Of a DNA stretch of 64,000 nt, positions 8,454 through 16,941 are shown piece after piece (positions within the stretch are counted from its first letter, which is position 1; every line of letters starts with the position of its first letter). The notes under the pieces are model-generated. The model worked only from the letters and a program-made list of their open reading frames with translations. It was not told where the DNA came from and searched no databases. Source of the DNA: Saccharicrinis carchari (lineage in GTDB: Bacteria; Bacteroidota; Bacteroidia; Bacteroidales; Marinilabiliaceae); contig NZ_FXTB01000007.1 of NCBI RefSeq assembly GCF_900182605.1, positions 155,144-219,143 on the forward strand, read 5' to 3'. The position numbers and the translations under genes are program-made.

Positions 8454-10159
8454 TGGCTAATTTTTTTACAGATAACCCCGATTTAAAATTCCACCTTACC
8501 CATCCCCTGATGGAAAAGATTGTGGCATTAAAGGAACGTAACTACGCCGACAAGGACAGCTTTGATTATGCACCCATGGATTTTGAAGATGCCATGGACA
8601 GTTACGACAAGGTGTTGGAAATTGTTGGCGAAATTTGTGGCGACATTGTAGCGCCGAACGCCGAAAGCGTTGATCAGGAAGGTCCTAAGATTGTAAATAA
8701 TGAAGTGATATACGCCAAGGGAACCCAGAAGAACTTAGATGCTCTGGTAGAAGCCGGATTGATGGGCATTACCCTCCCGCGCAAGTACGAAGGACTTAAC
8801 TTTCCGATAGTACCCTACATCATGGCAGCCGATATTGTTTCGCGTGCCGATGCTGGTTTTGTGAATATATGGGGGTTACAAGATTGTGCCGAAACTATCA
8901 ACGAGTTTGGCGACGAAGATCAGAAAGCCCGTTTTTTACCCCGTATCTCAAACGGCGAAACGGCGGCCATGGATTTAACCGAACCGGATGCAGGTTCCGA
9001 TTTGCAAGCCGTTCAGTTAAAAGCTTCATACAATGAAGAGGAGGGCAAATGGTACCTCAATGGAGTAAAACGCTTTATCACCAATGGCGACGGCCATGTA
9101 TCACTGGTACTGGCACGTTCGGAGGAAGCTACGCAAGATGGTCGCGGTTTGTCTATGTTTATTTACGACAGAAACAGCAAAGCCGTCATTGTTAGGCGTA
9201 TCGAAAACAAAATGGGAATCAAAGGTTCGCCCACATGCGAGCTGGTATTTCAAAATGCACCGGCCGAACTGGTAGGCGCTCGCAAGTTAGGACTCATCAA
9301 ATACGTAATGGCTCTTATGAACGGCGCCCGATTGGGTATCGGTGCGCAGTCGGTGGGAATTTCGGAGGCGGCTTATCGCGAGGGATTGGCCTATGCCAAG
9401 GAACGCGAACAGTTTGGAAAACCAATCATCCAATTCCCTGCTGTTTACGAAATGCTTTCCACCATGAAAGCCAAGCTCGATGCCTCACGCACACTGCTGT
9501 ACGAAACATCGCGCATGGTAGACGTGTACAAAACTTACATGCACATTAGCGAGGAACGTAAGCTGGAAGCTGAGGAAAGGAAAGAAATGAAACGCTATCA
9601 AAAAATGGCCGATTTCTTTACACCCCTGCTGAAAGGCATGACCAGTGAATATTGTAACCAACTGGCCTACGACTCGTTGCAAATACATGGCGGTTCTGGT
9701 TTTATGAAAGATTATCCCATTGAGCGCATCTACCGCGATGCCCGTATCACAACTATTTACGAGGGCACTACCCAATTGCAAGTGGTAGCTGCCATCCGTG
9801 GTGTAACCACAGGTGGTTATCTGGACAGGATACGTGAATACGAAGCCATGGAACTGCACCCCGAGTTACACGGTTTCCGCCGCACGCTAATCGGTATGAC
9901 AGAAGAATACGTACACACCGTTAAATCGGTATTGGATGTAAAAGATAACGAGTACGTAGATTTTCATGCGCGCCGTTTGGTTGAAATGGCCGGACATATC
10001 GTAATGGGGTACTTGTTACTGTTAGATACCCAGCGCGATGAAACATTTAAAAGCTCAACGGAAATTTATATTAACATGGGCAAAGCCGAAAATGCAGCCC
10101 GGGCCGAGTTTATCCATAACTTCACTCTCGACCATTTAGGCGTTTACAAGCATGTTTAA
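8453..10159 (+). CDS. Acyl-CoA dehydrogenase with C-terminal extension
   Basis: Oxidises an acyl-CoA to the enoyl-CoA with FAD and passes electrons to the co-encoded ETF. At 568 residues it is longer than the usual 380; residues from about 460 on form the extra C-terminal domain seen in many Bacteroidetes homologues. Visible family features: MDLTEPDAGSDLQAV (FAD/substrate loop), REQFGKPI, and IHGGSGFMKDYPIERIYRDA followed by IYEGTTQLQ, whose Glu437 is the expected catalytic base. It overlaps etfA by one base and ends before a strong terminator. Chain-length preference cannot be told; running in reverse in an anaerobe is possible. Confidence 0.94.
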   Translation: MANFFTDNPDLKFHLTHPLMEKIVALKERNYADKDSFDYAPMDFEDAMDSYDKVLEIVGEICGDIVAPNAESVDQEGPKIVNNEVIYAKGTQKNLDALVEAGLMGITLPRKYEGLNFPIVPYIMAADIVSRADAGFVNIWGLQDCAETINEFGDEDQKARFLPRISNGETAAMDLTEPDAGSDLQAVQLKASYNEEEGKWYLNGVKRFITNGDGHVSLVLARSEEATQDGRGLSMFIYDRNSKAVIVRRIENKMGIKGSPTCELVFQNAPAELVGARKLGLIKYVMALMNGARLGIGAQSVGISEAAYREGLAYAKEREQFGKPIIQFPAVYEMLSTMKAKLDASRTLLYETSRMVDVYKTYMHISEERKLEAEERKEMKRYQKMADFFTPLLKGMTSEYCNQLAYDSLQIHGGSGFMKDYPIERIYRDARITTIYEGTTQLQVVAAIRGVTTGGYLDRIREYEAMELHPELHGFRRTLIGMTEEYVHTVKSVLDVKDNEYVDFHARRLVEMAGHIVMGYLLLLDTQRDETFKSSTEIYINMGKAENAARAEFIHNFTLDHLGVYKHV

Positions 10160-10181
10160 TAAGTAAATACTCCCTTTTCTT

Positions 10182-10214
10182 AATGGCCAAATCGATTGAT
10201 TTGGCCATTTTTAT
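10182..10214 (+). terminator. Rho-independent terminator of the etf-acd operon
   Basis: A perfect 12-bp stem (AATGGCCAAATC / GATTTGGCCATT) with a 4-nt loop is followed by TTTTATA, 22 nt after the stop codon of the acyl-CoA dehydrogenase. Confidence 0.88.
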
Positions 10215-10289
10215 ATAATACCTCTTGCAATCAGGCATTACATTTTGCCGCTTTTCATCTCAACAACAATGTGTTACACATTTCACTCA

Positions 10290-10346
10290 AGTATCTTATC
10301 TCTAATATTTTGCCATTTTTTGACAAAATATTAGAGATAAGATACT
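10290..10346. repeat. Perfect 23-bp inverted repeat upstream of cysteate synthase
   Basis: The 23 bases 10290-10312 are the exact reverse complement of 10324-10346, separated by 11 bases (CCATTTTTTGA). The element ends 8 bp before a consensus -7 box and 38 bp before the start codon, so its right arm covers the place where a -33 element should be. It is separate from the terminator at 10182-10214. It may be an operator for a dimeric or tetrameric regulator, or a second hairpin for read-through. Its length and perfect symmetry are far above chance. Confidence 0.85.
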
Positions 10347-10354
10347 AAAAGCTT

Positions 10355-10362
10355 TACTTTTG
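10355..10362 (+). promoter_or_regulatory. -7 promoter box of cysteate synthase
   Basis: TACTTTTG matches TAnnTTTG exactly. There is no TTG/TTTG at the usual 17-23 bp upstream; that position lies inside the right arm of the inverted repeat. This suggests activator-dependent or repressor-controlled transcription. Confidence 0.6.
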
Positions 10363-10384
10363 CAGCTCAAATAAAATTACCCAT

Positions 10385-11680
10385 ATGACAAAATCTATTG
10401 AGCCCACACCGTACGTATTAGAATGCGTCAACAGTGGCATGCAATTCAACGATAAAGGTTGGTCTTTAGATTCGGAGTTTGAAAAAGAGCCATCCTTAAT
10501 AAGAGCCATCTATGCGAAAAAACAAATTGAGATAAAAGATGCTTCCTACGGTGTTTTTCGATTTGCCGATTGGTTGCCCGTGCATAAAATGTTGCAAGGC
10601 TCCTCGGCTCCGGTAACTTATAAAAGCGAAGGCCTGGCCAAACATCTTGGACTAAACAACTTATACATTACTTTTAGCGGTTACTGGCCCGAAAAAGGAG
10701 CTAATTTCCGAACCTGTTCGTTTAAAGAAACCGAAGCCTACGCAGTGGGTGGGCGTTTAAAATCAGACAACAAATCGATATTGGTTGTAGCTTCTGCCGG
10801 CAATACGGCACGGGCGTTTGCCCGGGTTTGTTCCGACAACAATATACCCTTATTACTCTGTGTTCCGGAAGACAACATCGGTGCCTTATGGTTCGACGCT
10901 CCCATCAAGGATAATGTAAAACTGGTGGTAACCAAATCAGGCAGCGACTATTTTGATGCCATCCACCTTTCGAATTTAGCATGCCAAATAAATGGCTTTA
11001 TTGCCGAAGGAGGCGCTAAAAATGTGGCACGTCGGGATGGGATGGGAACTACCACCTTATCGGCTGTTACTGAAATTGGTCGTATACCCGATTATTATTT
11101 TCAGGCTATAGGCAGCGGTACAGGCGCTATTGCGGCATGGGAGGCCAACTTACGCTTGATACAAGATGGACGATTCGGAAATAATTTGATGAAGCTGATG
11201 GTTTCTCAAAATGCACCTTTCCTGCCTATCCACGATGCATGGAAAGCCAATTCGCGCCCTATGTTACCCTTGGATGACGATGTGGCACGGAAACAGGTAG
11301 AAGAGATTGATGCCAAAGTATTGTCGAACCGCAAGCCTCCTTATTCGGTTTATGGTGGCTTATACGATGCCATGAAACATGCCGGAGGTGATGTACTCTC
11401 TGCCACTAATGAAGAATCGATCGAGGCAGGCAATATTTTTAAAGAAACGGAAGGCAATGATATTCATCCGGCAGCAGCCGTGGCAACAGCCACTTTAATT
11501 CAAGCAGTAAAACAAGGTACGGTTAAAAAGGACGATTGCATCATGCTCAATATAACCGGAGGTGGTGAAAAACGTTTTAAAAGTGAAAAAGAAATAGTAT
11601 ACCTTCAGCCTCATCACGTTTTTAACATTGATCCTCCCATGCACGTGGTTCAAAATGTGCTAACGGAGCTTTTTAAATAA
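10385..11680 (+). CDS. Cysteate synthase
   Basis: A 431-residue PLP-dependent fold type II enzyme of the threonine synthase superfamily. It matches archaeal cysteate synthase closely in the landmark segments FRFADWLPVH, SAPVTYKSEGLAKHLGL, SGYWPEKGA and TCSFKETEAY (PLP Lys114), and VVASAGNTARAF. The known reaction of that family is O-phosphoserine + sulfite -> L-cysteate + phosphate, used by Methanosarcina for coenzyme M. In Bacteroidetes, cysteate is the precursor of sulfonolipids (capnine type), the likely role here. It is monocistronic, behind a large inverted repeat and a -7 box. Ordinary threonine synthase is the main alternative, but the motifs argue against it. Confidence 0.88.
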   Translation: MTKSIEPTPYVLECVNSGMQFNDKGWSLDSEFEKEPSLIRAIYAKKQIEIKDASYGVFRFADWLPVHKMLQGSSAPVTYKSEGLAKHLGLNNLYITFSGYWPEKGANFRTCSFKETEAYAVGGRLKSDNKSILVVASAGNTARAFARVCSDNNIPLLLCVPEDNIGALWFDAPIKDNVKLVVTKSGSDYFDAIHLSNLACQINGFIAEGGAKNVARRDGMGTTTLSAVTEIGRIPDYYFQAIGSGTGAIAAWEANLRLIQDGRFGNNLMKLMVSQNAPFLPIHDAWKANSRPMLPLDDDVARKQVEEIDAKVLSNRKPPYSVYGGLYDAMKHAGGDVLSATNEESIEAGNIFKETEGNDIHPAAAVATATLIQAVKQGTVKKDDCIMLNITGGGEKRFKSEKEIVYLQPHHVFNIDPPMHVVQNVLTELFK

Positions 11681-12003
11681 TACTGAAGTATAGAACATGG
11701 AAACGCGGAAAGACGATGGGTGGAAATTTATAACTCCAGCCAAAACAACATCAATTTTGGCTCTCCTGGTCGCAACGTAGTGTAGCACGAAAGCTATTCT
11801 AAATTTATAAACTATGGATTTTTAACAATAGAAATAATCGTGCTATACGCAAAACCGAACGATGGATGAACTTTAAAAATCTTAGGTAGCCTATATCAAA
11901 AATATCCACCTCCTTGTAATAACTAAGAAACACAAAAAAACCCGACTATATGCCGGGTTTTTTTGTGTTTAGTTGACTGAATTTTTCTTATAAAACAAGG
12001 CCA
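11681..12003. other. Intergenic region between convergent genes
   Basis: About 320 bases between the cysteate synthase and the SusD-like gene, which converge. The only clear element is the bidirectional terminator at 11928-11970; the rest shows no coding frame or structured RNA that I recognise. Confidence 0.6.
11928..11970. terminator. Bidirectional rho-independent terminator
   Basis: A 17-bp perfect stem: bases 11928-11944 (ending CCCG) pair with 11954-11970 (starting CGGG), with a 9-nt loop and A/T tracts on both sides. It can terminate the cysteate synthase on the plus strand and the SusD-like gene on the minus strand. Confidence 0.9.
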
Positions 12004-15000
12004 TTAAATATCTGCTACCTTGGGCTTAAAAACAAATCTCCATGTCATATTAACAGTATCGTCATCCATAAGCAAAATCAACTCATCTTTAGTTAAACTA
12101 ACAACTCTATATGTGGGGTTTAAAAGCACCCAATTGGATGGAATATAGGAAACAACCGTCATTTCCGGGAATACAATATGCACACCGTTAAAACTATAAT
12201 CGGAAATAAGAACATCACCCACAGACACCCCACGGAGGCCACCCCCATAAGAAATACCATTAGCATATGGCACTATAGTTACACTATTTTCTACAAGCAC
12301 CGTTCCACCCACACCAGGGTCATACGCATAGGTTCCATCCGTGTGGAAGGTGATCACATCGTCGTATAAACCTTTGCCGACATAGAAATCGGGCTCTGCT
12401 GCAAACCACTCGGTTCCTTCACCGCCAAATGGCCCTACGCCAATATGCCCTGGAACAGCCTTGTTGATAACCCAACTTTTTGAGCTTGTACCGCTTGAGG
12501 TATTTAATAAATCAAGTTGCTCTTTGTCCTGCGTTTTTATCGATATAGTGTTACCATAATCTACAACTCCATTTTCCGTGACTCCATAAGCTCTAATCTG
12601 ATAGCTTGTATTAGAGGCAAGTCCGGTCAATTCACATTCAAAATCTCCATTGCCCGGACCTATATCTGACACAATCACTTCCTGGTCAGGGTTATTTAAT
12701 TCCGGGGGACTGTAGGCTGTTGTCGCAACCAAACCTCTGGAAACATACTCTGTTAATCCATCATCTTCTATAATACCTCCGGAAGTAAGGGAGGAATGAG
12801 ATAGTATAGTAACCTCCCGCGTTGAAATCCTGGAGTGGGTAGTAATTTGAATGTACGCACCATAATCGATACCACCACCCTCATGTATTACATAGGCTCT
12901 CAGGTAATAATTAGTATTTGACGCAAGACCAGACAATTCACACTCAAAATTACCGCTTCCCGGACCTATGTCGTTTGAAATAACAGTTGCGCCTTCTTCA
13001 TGTAGTAAACTGTAAGCATTGCGCGAAGCAAGCAATCCTCTCGAAACATATTCAGTATGGTCTCCTGCCGCCGCTATCCCTCCTGCAGTAAGCGAATTAT
13101 AGGATGTTGAGCTAATTCCCTGTGTCGAAATATTTGTGGGTGTTTGTAAAAAAGCGGAATTACTACAACTTGTTCCAAAAGAGTTGGTGGCATAAAACTG
13201 AACAAGATATCCTATGCCTCCCGCCAATTCGCCTAGTTCAATCTTATAGATATCACTCGTGTTTTCATTAAGGGAAATGGTTATTTTTTTTGGCGTAGAG
13301 TTATTGTCAGCATACTTGGAATAAGTAAACCAACATTCTGTCAATGGGGCTTTTCCCCTAGATTCGATTTGATAATAAGCCACTGCTGAGTGATTCGTAA
13401 CATTGGTTGTCTTTAGGTGTTTTATCTTAGATACACGATACGGATCATCAGGATGTTTGAGATATTTCTTTGACTCATTCCATGTACGTGTTGAACTCCA
13501 TTCGGGAAGATCTTCTGTAAGTATGTCGGCGTCACCCCAGCGTACCAGATCCCAAAAGCGCATACCTTCCCCCACGAACTCACGACGACGCTCCAGTTTT
13601 ATATTTTCCGCAGTGGCAGGAATAGACGCAATTCCTGCTCGTTCGCGCACTAAATCCAAACACTCCTGAGGTGTCAAACTTCCGGTTGGAGCTACACCCT
13701 GCACTACCATTAACTCAGCAGCGTTTAGTAAAACTTCGGCGTAACGGAAGATCCTCAAATTGTTTTCGAAGTTCAAATCTTGTCCGAAAGGCGCATCGTT
13801 ATAATTTTCGCGTGCAGCATATTTGGCCAGAAAATAACCTGTATTTTGAAAACGAGGCGTATATGTACCGTTGCTAAAGTAGTTGACAGAGGCAGCCAAT
13901 CGCCCATCCCCATTTTCAAAAATATCAACCAACTCAGGGCGAACCGGACCAAAACCCCAACCTCCCTTATAGTTGTTTATACCACTCAACTGATCGCTAC
14001 CCGTTAAATTGGAGGGAGAACAAAAAGCTGGTAAGTTGGTACCATATCCTACCCAACTATCGCCCCAATCTTTACCGGGATCACTGCGATGATTTACTTC
14101 AAATATTGATTCAACGCAAAACTCACCTTCACGTGGCCATATGTCGGCAAATTTGGGCAGCAATCCGAACTGTTTGCTGTCGATGATGGTATTCATATCT
14201 CCAAGAACCTCGGCATAGCGACTTTCGTCCCGTTGGTACATTACCACTCTGGCTTTAAGCATCAGGGTTGCTGCCCTACTCGCCCTTGTATCATTTTGTT
14301 CAAGTTTCATTGGCAGATTTCCGGCATCTATAATTGCATCTATATCCTGCATGATAATAGTATAGATCTCATTGGCTTCGTATAAGTTCTGGCTGTATGG
14401 ATCCTTAAAGGGGTTTTCCGTGTAAAAAACATCGCCCCAAAATTTCCATAACCAATGAAGATAATAGGCTCTTAAAAATAGAGTTTCAGACCGGACTGAT
14501 TCAAGTACAACAGGTTCGCCATCGACAACTTCATCGAGTGATGACAAAATATAGTTACACCTGTTTATCCCTTCGTAATATATTCTCCACAGTCCCCCTA
14601 AAGCTCCCTCCGAAGTATCGAATTGTGATAATTTATAAAGTTGTCGTTGGTCACCTGCGTCTCCACCACCCTTAAAAATATCGTCGGATCGCACATCAGA
14701 CATTAATACGATACTATTATAGTGATAGTCTGCATAACTGTCAAAATACAGAATATGGTAGGCATCGTCTAATCTTTTAAGTATCGAATCCTGTGTTAAA
14801 GCTGGCTTTTGCCAATTGAAAACAATACTGTCCGTTACGGGAGTATAATAATGATTAAACAATCCATTATTATGATATATGATAAAACGGTCAGGTGTGG
14901 TATTTGAATTATTTAGCTTCATACTATCCACTTCTGCCTCTGCATATTTATCCAGCGTGTTTCCATCCATAAAAATAAATAGAGAGTCTTGGGCTGACAA

Positions 15001-15054
15001 ATGCGAAAGGCTGAATATAAAGATGATGAAAAAAATATATTTTGTTGGCTTCAT
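12004..15054 (-). CDS. SusD/RagB-like protein fused to tandem Fn3-like repeats
   Basis: A 1016-residue protein, twice the usual SusD length. Order: signal peptide (residues 1-21, ending SHLSAQ) without a lipobox Cys; a short EVDSM-type strand region (25-75); a SusD/RagB domain of TPR helices (about 80-540, with RSETLFLRAYYLHWLWKFWG and RREFVGEGMRFWDLVRWG); a linker domain (about 545-640); two near-identical repeats of about 90 residues, each with TEYVSRGL and DIGPG.G.FECEL.GLASNT; then a C-terminal domain (about 850-1010) starting SSKSWVINKAVPGHIGVGP. SusD proteins bind glycans with a SusC transporter, but none is adjacent. It follows the T9SS protein gene by 10 nt. Confidence 0.88.
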   Translation of the reverse strand: MKPTKYIFFIIFIFSLSHLSAQDSLFIFMDGNTLDKYAEAEVDSMKLNNSNTTPDRFIIYHNNGLFNHYYTPVTDSIVFNWQKPALTQDSILKRLDDAYHILYFDSYADYHYNSIVLMSDVRSDDIFKGGGDAGDQRQLYKLSQFDTSEGALGGLWRIYYEGINRCNYILSSLDEVVDGEPVVLESVRSETLFLRAYYLHWLWKFWGDVFYTENPFKDPYSQNLYEANEIYTIIMQDIDAIIDAGNLPMKLEQNDTRASRAATLMLKARVVMYQRDESRYAEVLGDMNTIIDSKQFGLLPKFADIWPREGEFCVESIFEVNHRSDPGKDWGDSWVGYGTNLPAFCSPSNLTGSDQLSGINNYKGGWGFGPVRPELVDIFENGDGRLAASVNYFSNGTYTPRFQNTGYFLAKYAARENYNDAPFGQDLNFENNLRIFRYAEVLLNAAELMVVQGVAPTGSLTPQECLDLVRERAGIASIPATAENIKLERRREFVGEGMRFWDLVRWGDADILTEDLPEWSSTRTWNESKKYLKHPDDPYRVSKIKHLKTTNVTNHSAVAYYQIESRGKAPLTECWFTYSKYADNNSTPKKITISLNENTSDIYKIELGELAGGIGYLVQFYATNSFGTSCSNSAFLQTPTNISTQGISSTSYNSLTAGGIAAAGDHTEYVSRGLLASRNAYSLLHEEGATVISNDIGPGSGNFECELSGLASNTNYYLRAYVIHEGGGIDYGAYIQITTHSRISTREVTILSHSSLTSGGIIEDDGLTEYVSRGLVATTAYSPPELNNPDQEVIVSDIGPGNGDFECELTGLASNTSYQIRAYGVTENGVVDYGNTISIKTQDKEQLDLLNTSSGTSSKSWVINKAVPGHIGVGPFGGEGTEWFAAEPDFYVGKGLYDDVITFHTDGTYAYDPGVGGTVLVENSVTIVPYANGISYGGGLRGVSVGDVLISDYSFNGVHIVFPEMTVVSYIPSNWVLLNPTYRVVSLTKDELILLMDDDTVNMTWRFVFKPKVADI

Positions 15055-15064
15055 AGTTGTCGGG

Positions 15065-15586
15065 TTATTTTATTAAGATTTTACGGGATTCAGATTGCTG
15101 AGAGCTTTGCAAATGCAAGATGTAAACCCCTGCACTGAGATGTTTAATATTAATTTGTTTCGTATTGACGTTTATATTATCGCTATAAGCATCCTCATGA
15201 ACAACTCGCCCGTGAAGGTCAACGATTTTAATAACAACATTCTCATTGTTTTTTGTTTTGTATGTTATATTTATATACTCGGAGGCAGGGGTAGGGAACA
15301 CTTCTAACTGTTCAAACAATGTGGTGGTAGGCCGTACAGCTGTTGGGTTGTTACTAAAAAACAGTTTAGACAAATCGTTTAATCCATAATTTTGAACAAC
15401 ACCGGTCTTTGGATGCAACAAAAGCGCTTGCTCTGTAAATGTTAGCTTTCGGATTTTAGCAATTTCCAAGGAGAATTTCTGATTGTCTTTTTGCTTGACC
15501 ACCAATTCTACCTGCGCATTTAGGGTAAAAGATCCAAATGTGAGGATTAGAAAGATGAATGTTTTAAGTAAAGATTTTAGATTCAT
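15065..15586 (-). CDS. Small secreted protein with T9SS type A sorting domain
   Basis: 173 residues: signal peptide (IFLILTFGSFTLNAQ), a short beta-rich middle (LTFTEQALLLHPKTG), and a C-terminal type IX secretion sorting domain of about 80 residues with LEVFPTPASEYINI, VKIVDLHGRVV-like strands, LSAGVYILHLQSS and the basic end SRKILIK. Such domains direct export through the PorT-containing T9SS and surface attachment. The body is only about 65 residues, unusually small for a T9SS cargo. It is the first gene of a two-gene unit with the SusD-like fusion (10 nt apart), so the two probably act together at the cell surface (inference). Confidence 0.85.
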   Translation of the reverse strand: MNLKSLLKTFIFLILTFGSFTLNAQVELVVKQKDNQKFSLEIAKIRKLTFTEQALLLHPKTGVVQNYGLNDLSKLFFSNNPTAVRPTTTLFEQLEVFPTPASEYINITYKTKNNENVVIKIVDLHGRVVHEDAYSDNINVNTKQINIKHLSAGVYILHLQSSQQSESRKILIK

Positions 15587-15684
15587 AGTTGGTGTTTATT
15601 AATATAATTTATTGCGGAATTACATTTTCTACGATAAAAATAATAAAAATATTATCTATTCACTTTACTTTTGTGTTTTTTATC

Positions 15685-15702
15685 GGAACACCCGGAACAC
15701 CC
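15685..15702. repeat. Tandem 9-bp direct repeat
   Basis: GGAACACCC occurs twice head to tail in the region upstream of the T9SS protein gene. No further copies follow. Confidence 0.5.
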
Positions 15703-15848
15703 TATTAATTTGTCTACTATCTTATTAGTCAAAGAAAAAAACAATAAAAACGGAGGGTACAATAAACACCCTTCCACGTTGGATAAACGTAGTAATAAAA
15801 AAAATTATAAAACCCTACTTCAACAGGAATAGGTGTAGGTAAGGCTCT

Positions 15849-16718
15849 TTAATCGATAGAAGAAAAATGCCTCATTGATGTAATAACCTTAGCTTGTTTT
15901 ACTGCATAATAGGCCGCATATTGCGCTATGCTTGCTTCAATCGGTGACATTCCAACCGGAACAAAAGGATTTCCTATTACATGCCTTCCCAGAAATTTTT
16001 CGTACCAGGCACAGGCCGCAGTATATCGTCCAATTTGTGCATTCAGGTGATAACCGTCACTACAAAAGTTATCTCCTACAAAACTTGTCCTGCCATTTTG
16101 TATCGCAGTACCTGCAGGTATAATAATGTCTATTTGCGTTTGCTCAGCCACCTTGCTTACCGTTTCGACGATAGCACTGTACATGCGCTCTTGACTATTA
16201 TCGTAATTTATAAATCCCGGATGCGTTGAATTGGATGCATAAGCCCAAGTTTGATGTAGCGCATATTTTACTTCAGGGTTGGTAGCTTCAGCTTGTACAT
16301 ATCGAAGCAAATTAGTGATATATGGAAAAAAAGAATTTACCAGACCTGATTTAGAGCTCACTTGTTGAAAGGTAATAATATCCCAGTTTTCATCTTTAAT
16401 AGCTGCTACAAGCGCTTGATTTTCTGTTTTGATTAATTTGCCATCCACAATTTTCCGGTACGAATAGGCCGGAAGACTATGCTGCGCATTATTCCAGTGG
16501 GTTTCGAGTGAACATCCCGGAATAAACATGTTCCCAATAATCAGTTCCACCCCATCAGCCTGAGCCAAAGGACTCAAGTACGACTCCACCGCGTCCTCTG
16601 AGAAACTGTTACCAATAGCCAATACACGCATAACATGCTGTGCACTAAGGCCGGCTGGCAGCATTAAAAAAACAAAAACAAGTTTAGCTGCGACTAACAG
16701 CACTGTATTTCTTTTCAT
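15849..16718 (-). CDS. DUF4886 domain secreted SGNH-hydrolase-like protein
   Basis: The start MKRNTVLLV (CAT 16716-16718) gives 289 residues with a signal peptide ending GLSAQ; the open frame extends upstream to 16805 but that part lacks signal character. The DUF4886 signature is present: VLAIGNSFSEDAVESYL (block I-type GNSFS with the nucleophile-position Ser), WDIITFQQVS (block with Gln-Gln), and DGYHLNAQIGRY (Asp-His of the catalytic pair). The family resembles GDSL/SGNH esterases and is often found with carbohydrate or acetyl-ester metabolism. A carbohydrate esterase role is inference. It is monocistronic on this strand, upstream of the T9SS/SusD pair in transcription order. Confidence 0.85.
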   Translation of the reverse strand: MKRNTVLLVAAKLVFVFLMLPAGLSAQHVMRVLAIGNSFSEDAVESYLSPLAQADGVELIIGNMFIPGCSLETHWNNAQHSLPAYSYRKIVDGKLIKTENQALVAAIKDENWDIITFQQVSSKSGLVNSFFPYITNLLRYVQAEATNPEVKYALHQTWAYASNSTHPGFINYDNSQERMYSAIVETVSKVAEQTQIDIIIPAGTAIQNGRTSFVGDNFCSDGYHLNAQIGRYTAACAWYEKFLGRHVIGNPFVPVGMSPIEASIAQYAAYYAVKQAKVITSMRHFSSID

Positions 16719-16880
16719 TCTTATAGTAAAATAAGTTAGTATTACTGATGCACATTTTTTTAAACAAATCTGGTTTGAGGTTGAATGGATAAAGGTAAAA
16801 AACACCCTGTTATTTACCGAAAAAACACTACCTTTTATGAGTGTAGCCCGGTGTATAAAGAAAACATAAACCTACAAAAT

Positions 16881-16916
16881 AAAAAAAGCCCGGCCAACAA
16901 GATTGCTGACCGGGCT
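16881..16916 (-). terminator. Rho-independent terminator of purA
   Basis: On the minus strand a GCCCGG/CCGGGC stem with a partly paired interior is followed by seven T; it begins 26 nt after the purA stop codon. Confidence 0.85.
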
Positions 16917-16941
16917 ATTTGATAATTTTAATCGCCTATAT

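Noticed and set aside
10182..10214. This hairpin as part of the cysteate synthase control region
   Set aside because: It is a classical terminator with a T-run directly after the acyl-CoA dehydrogenase; only the separate repeat at 10290-10346 is proposed as regulatory.
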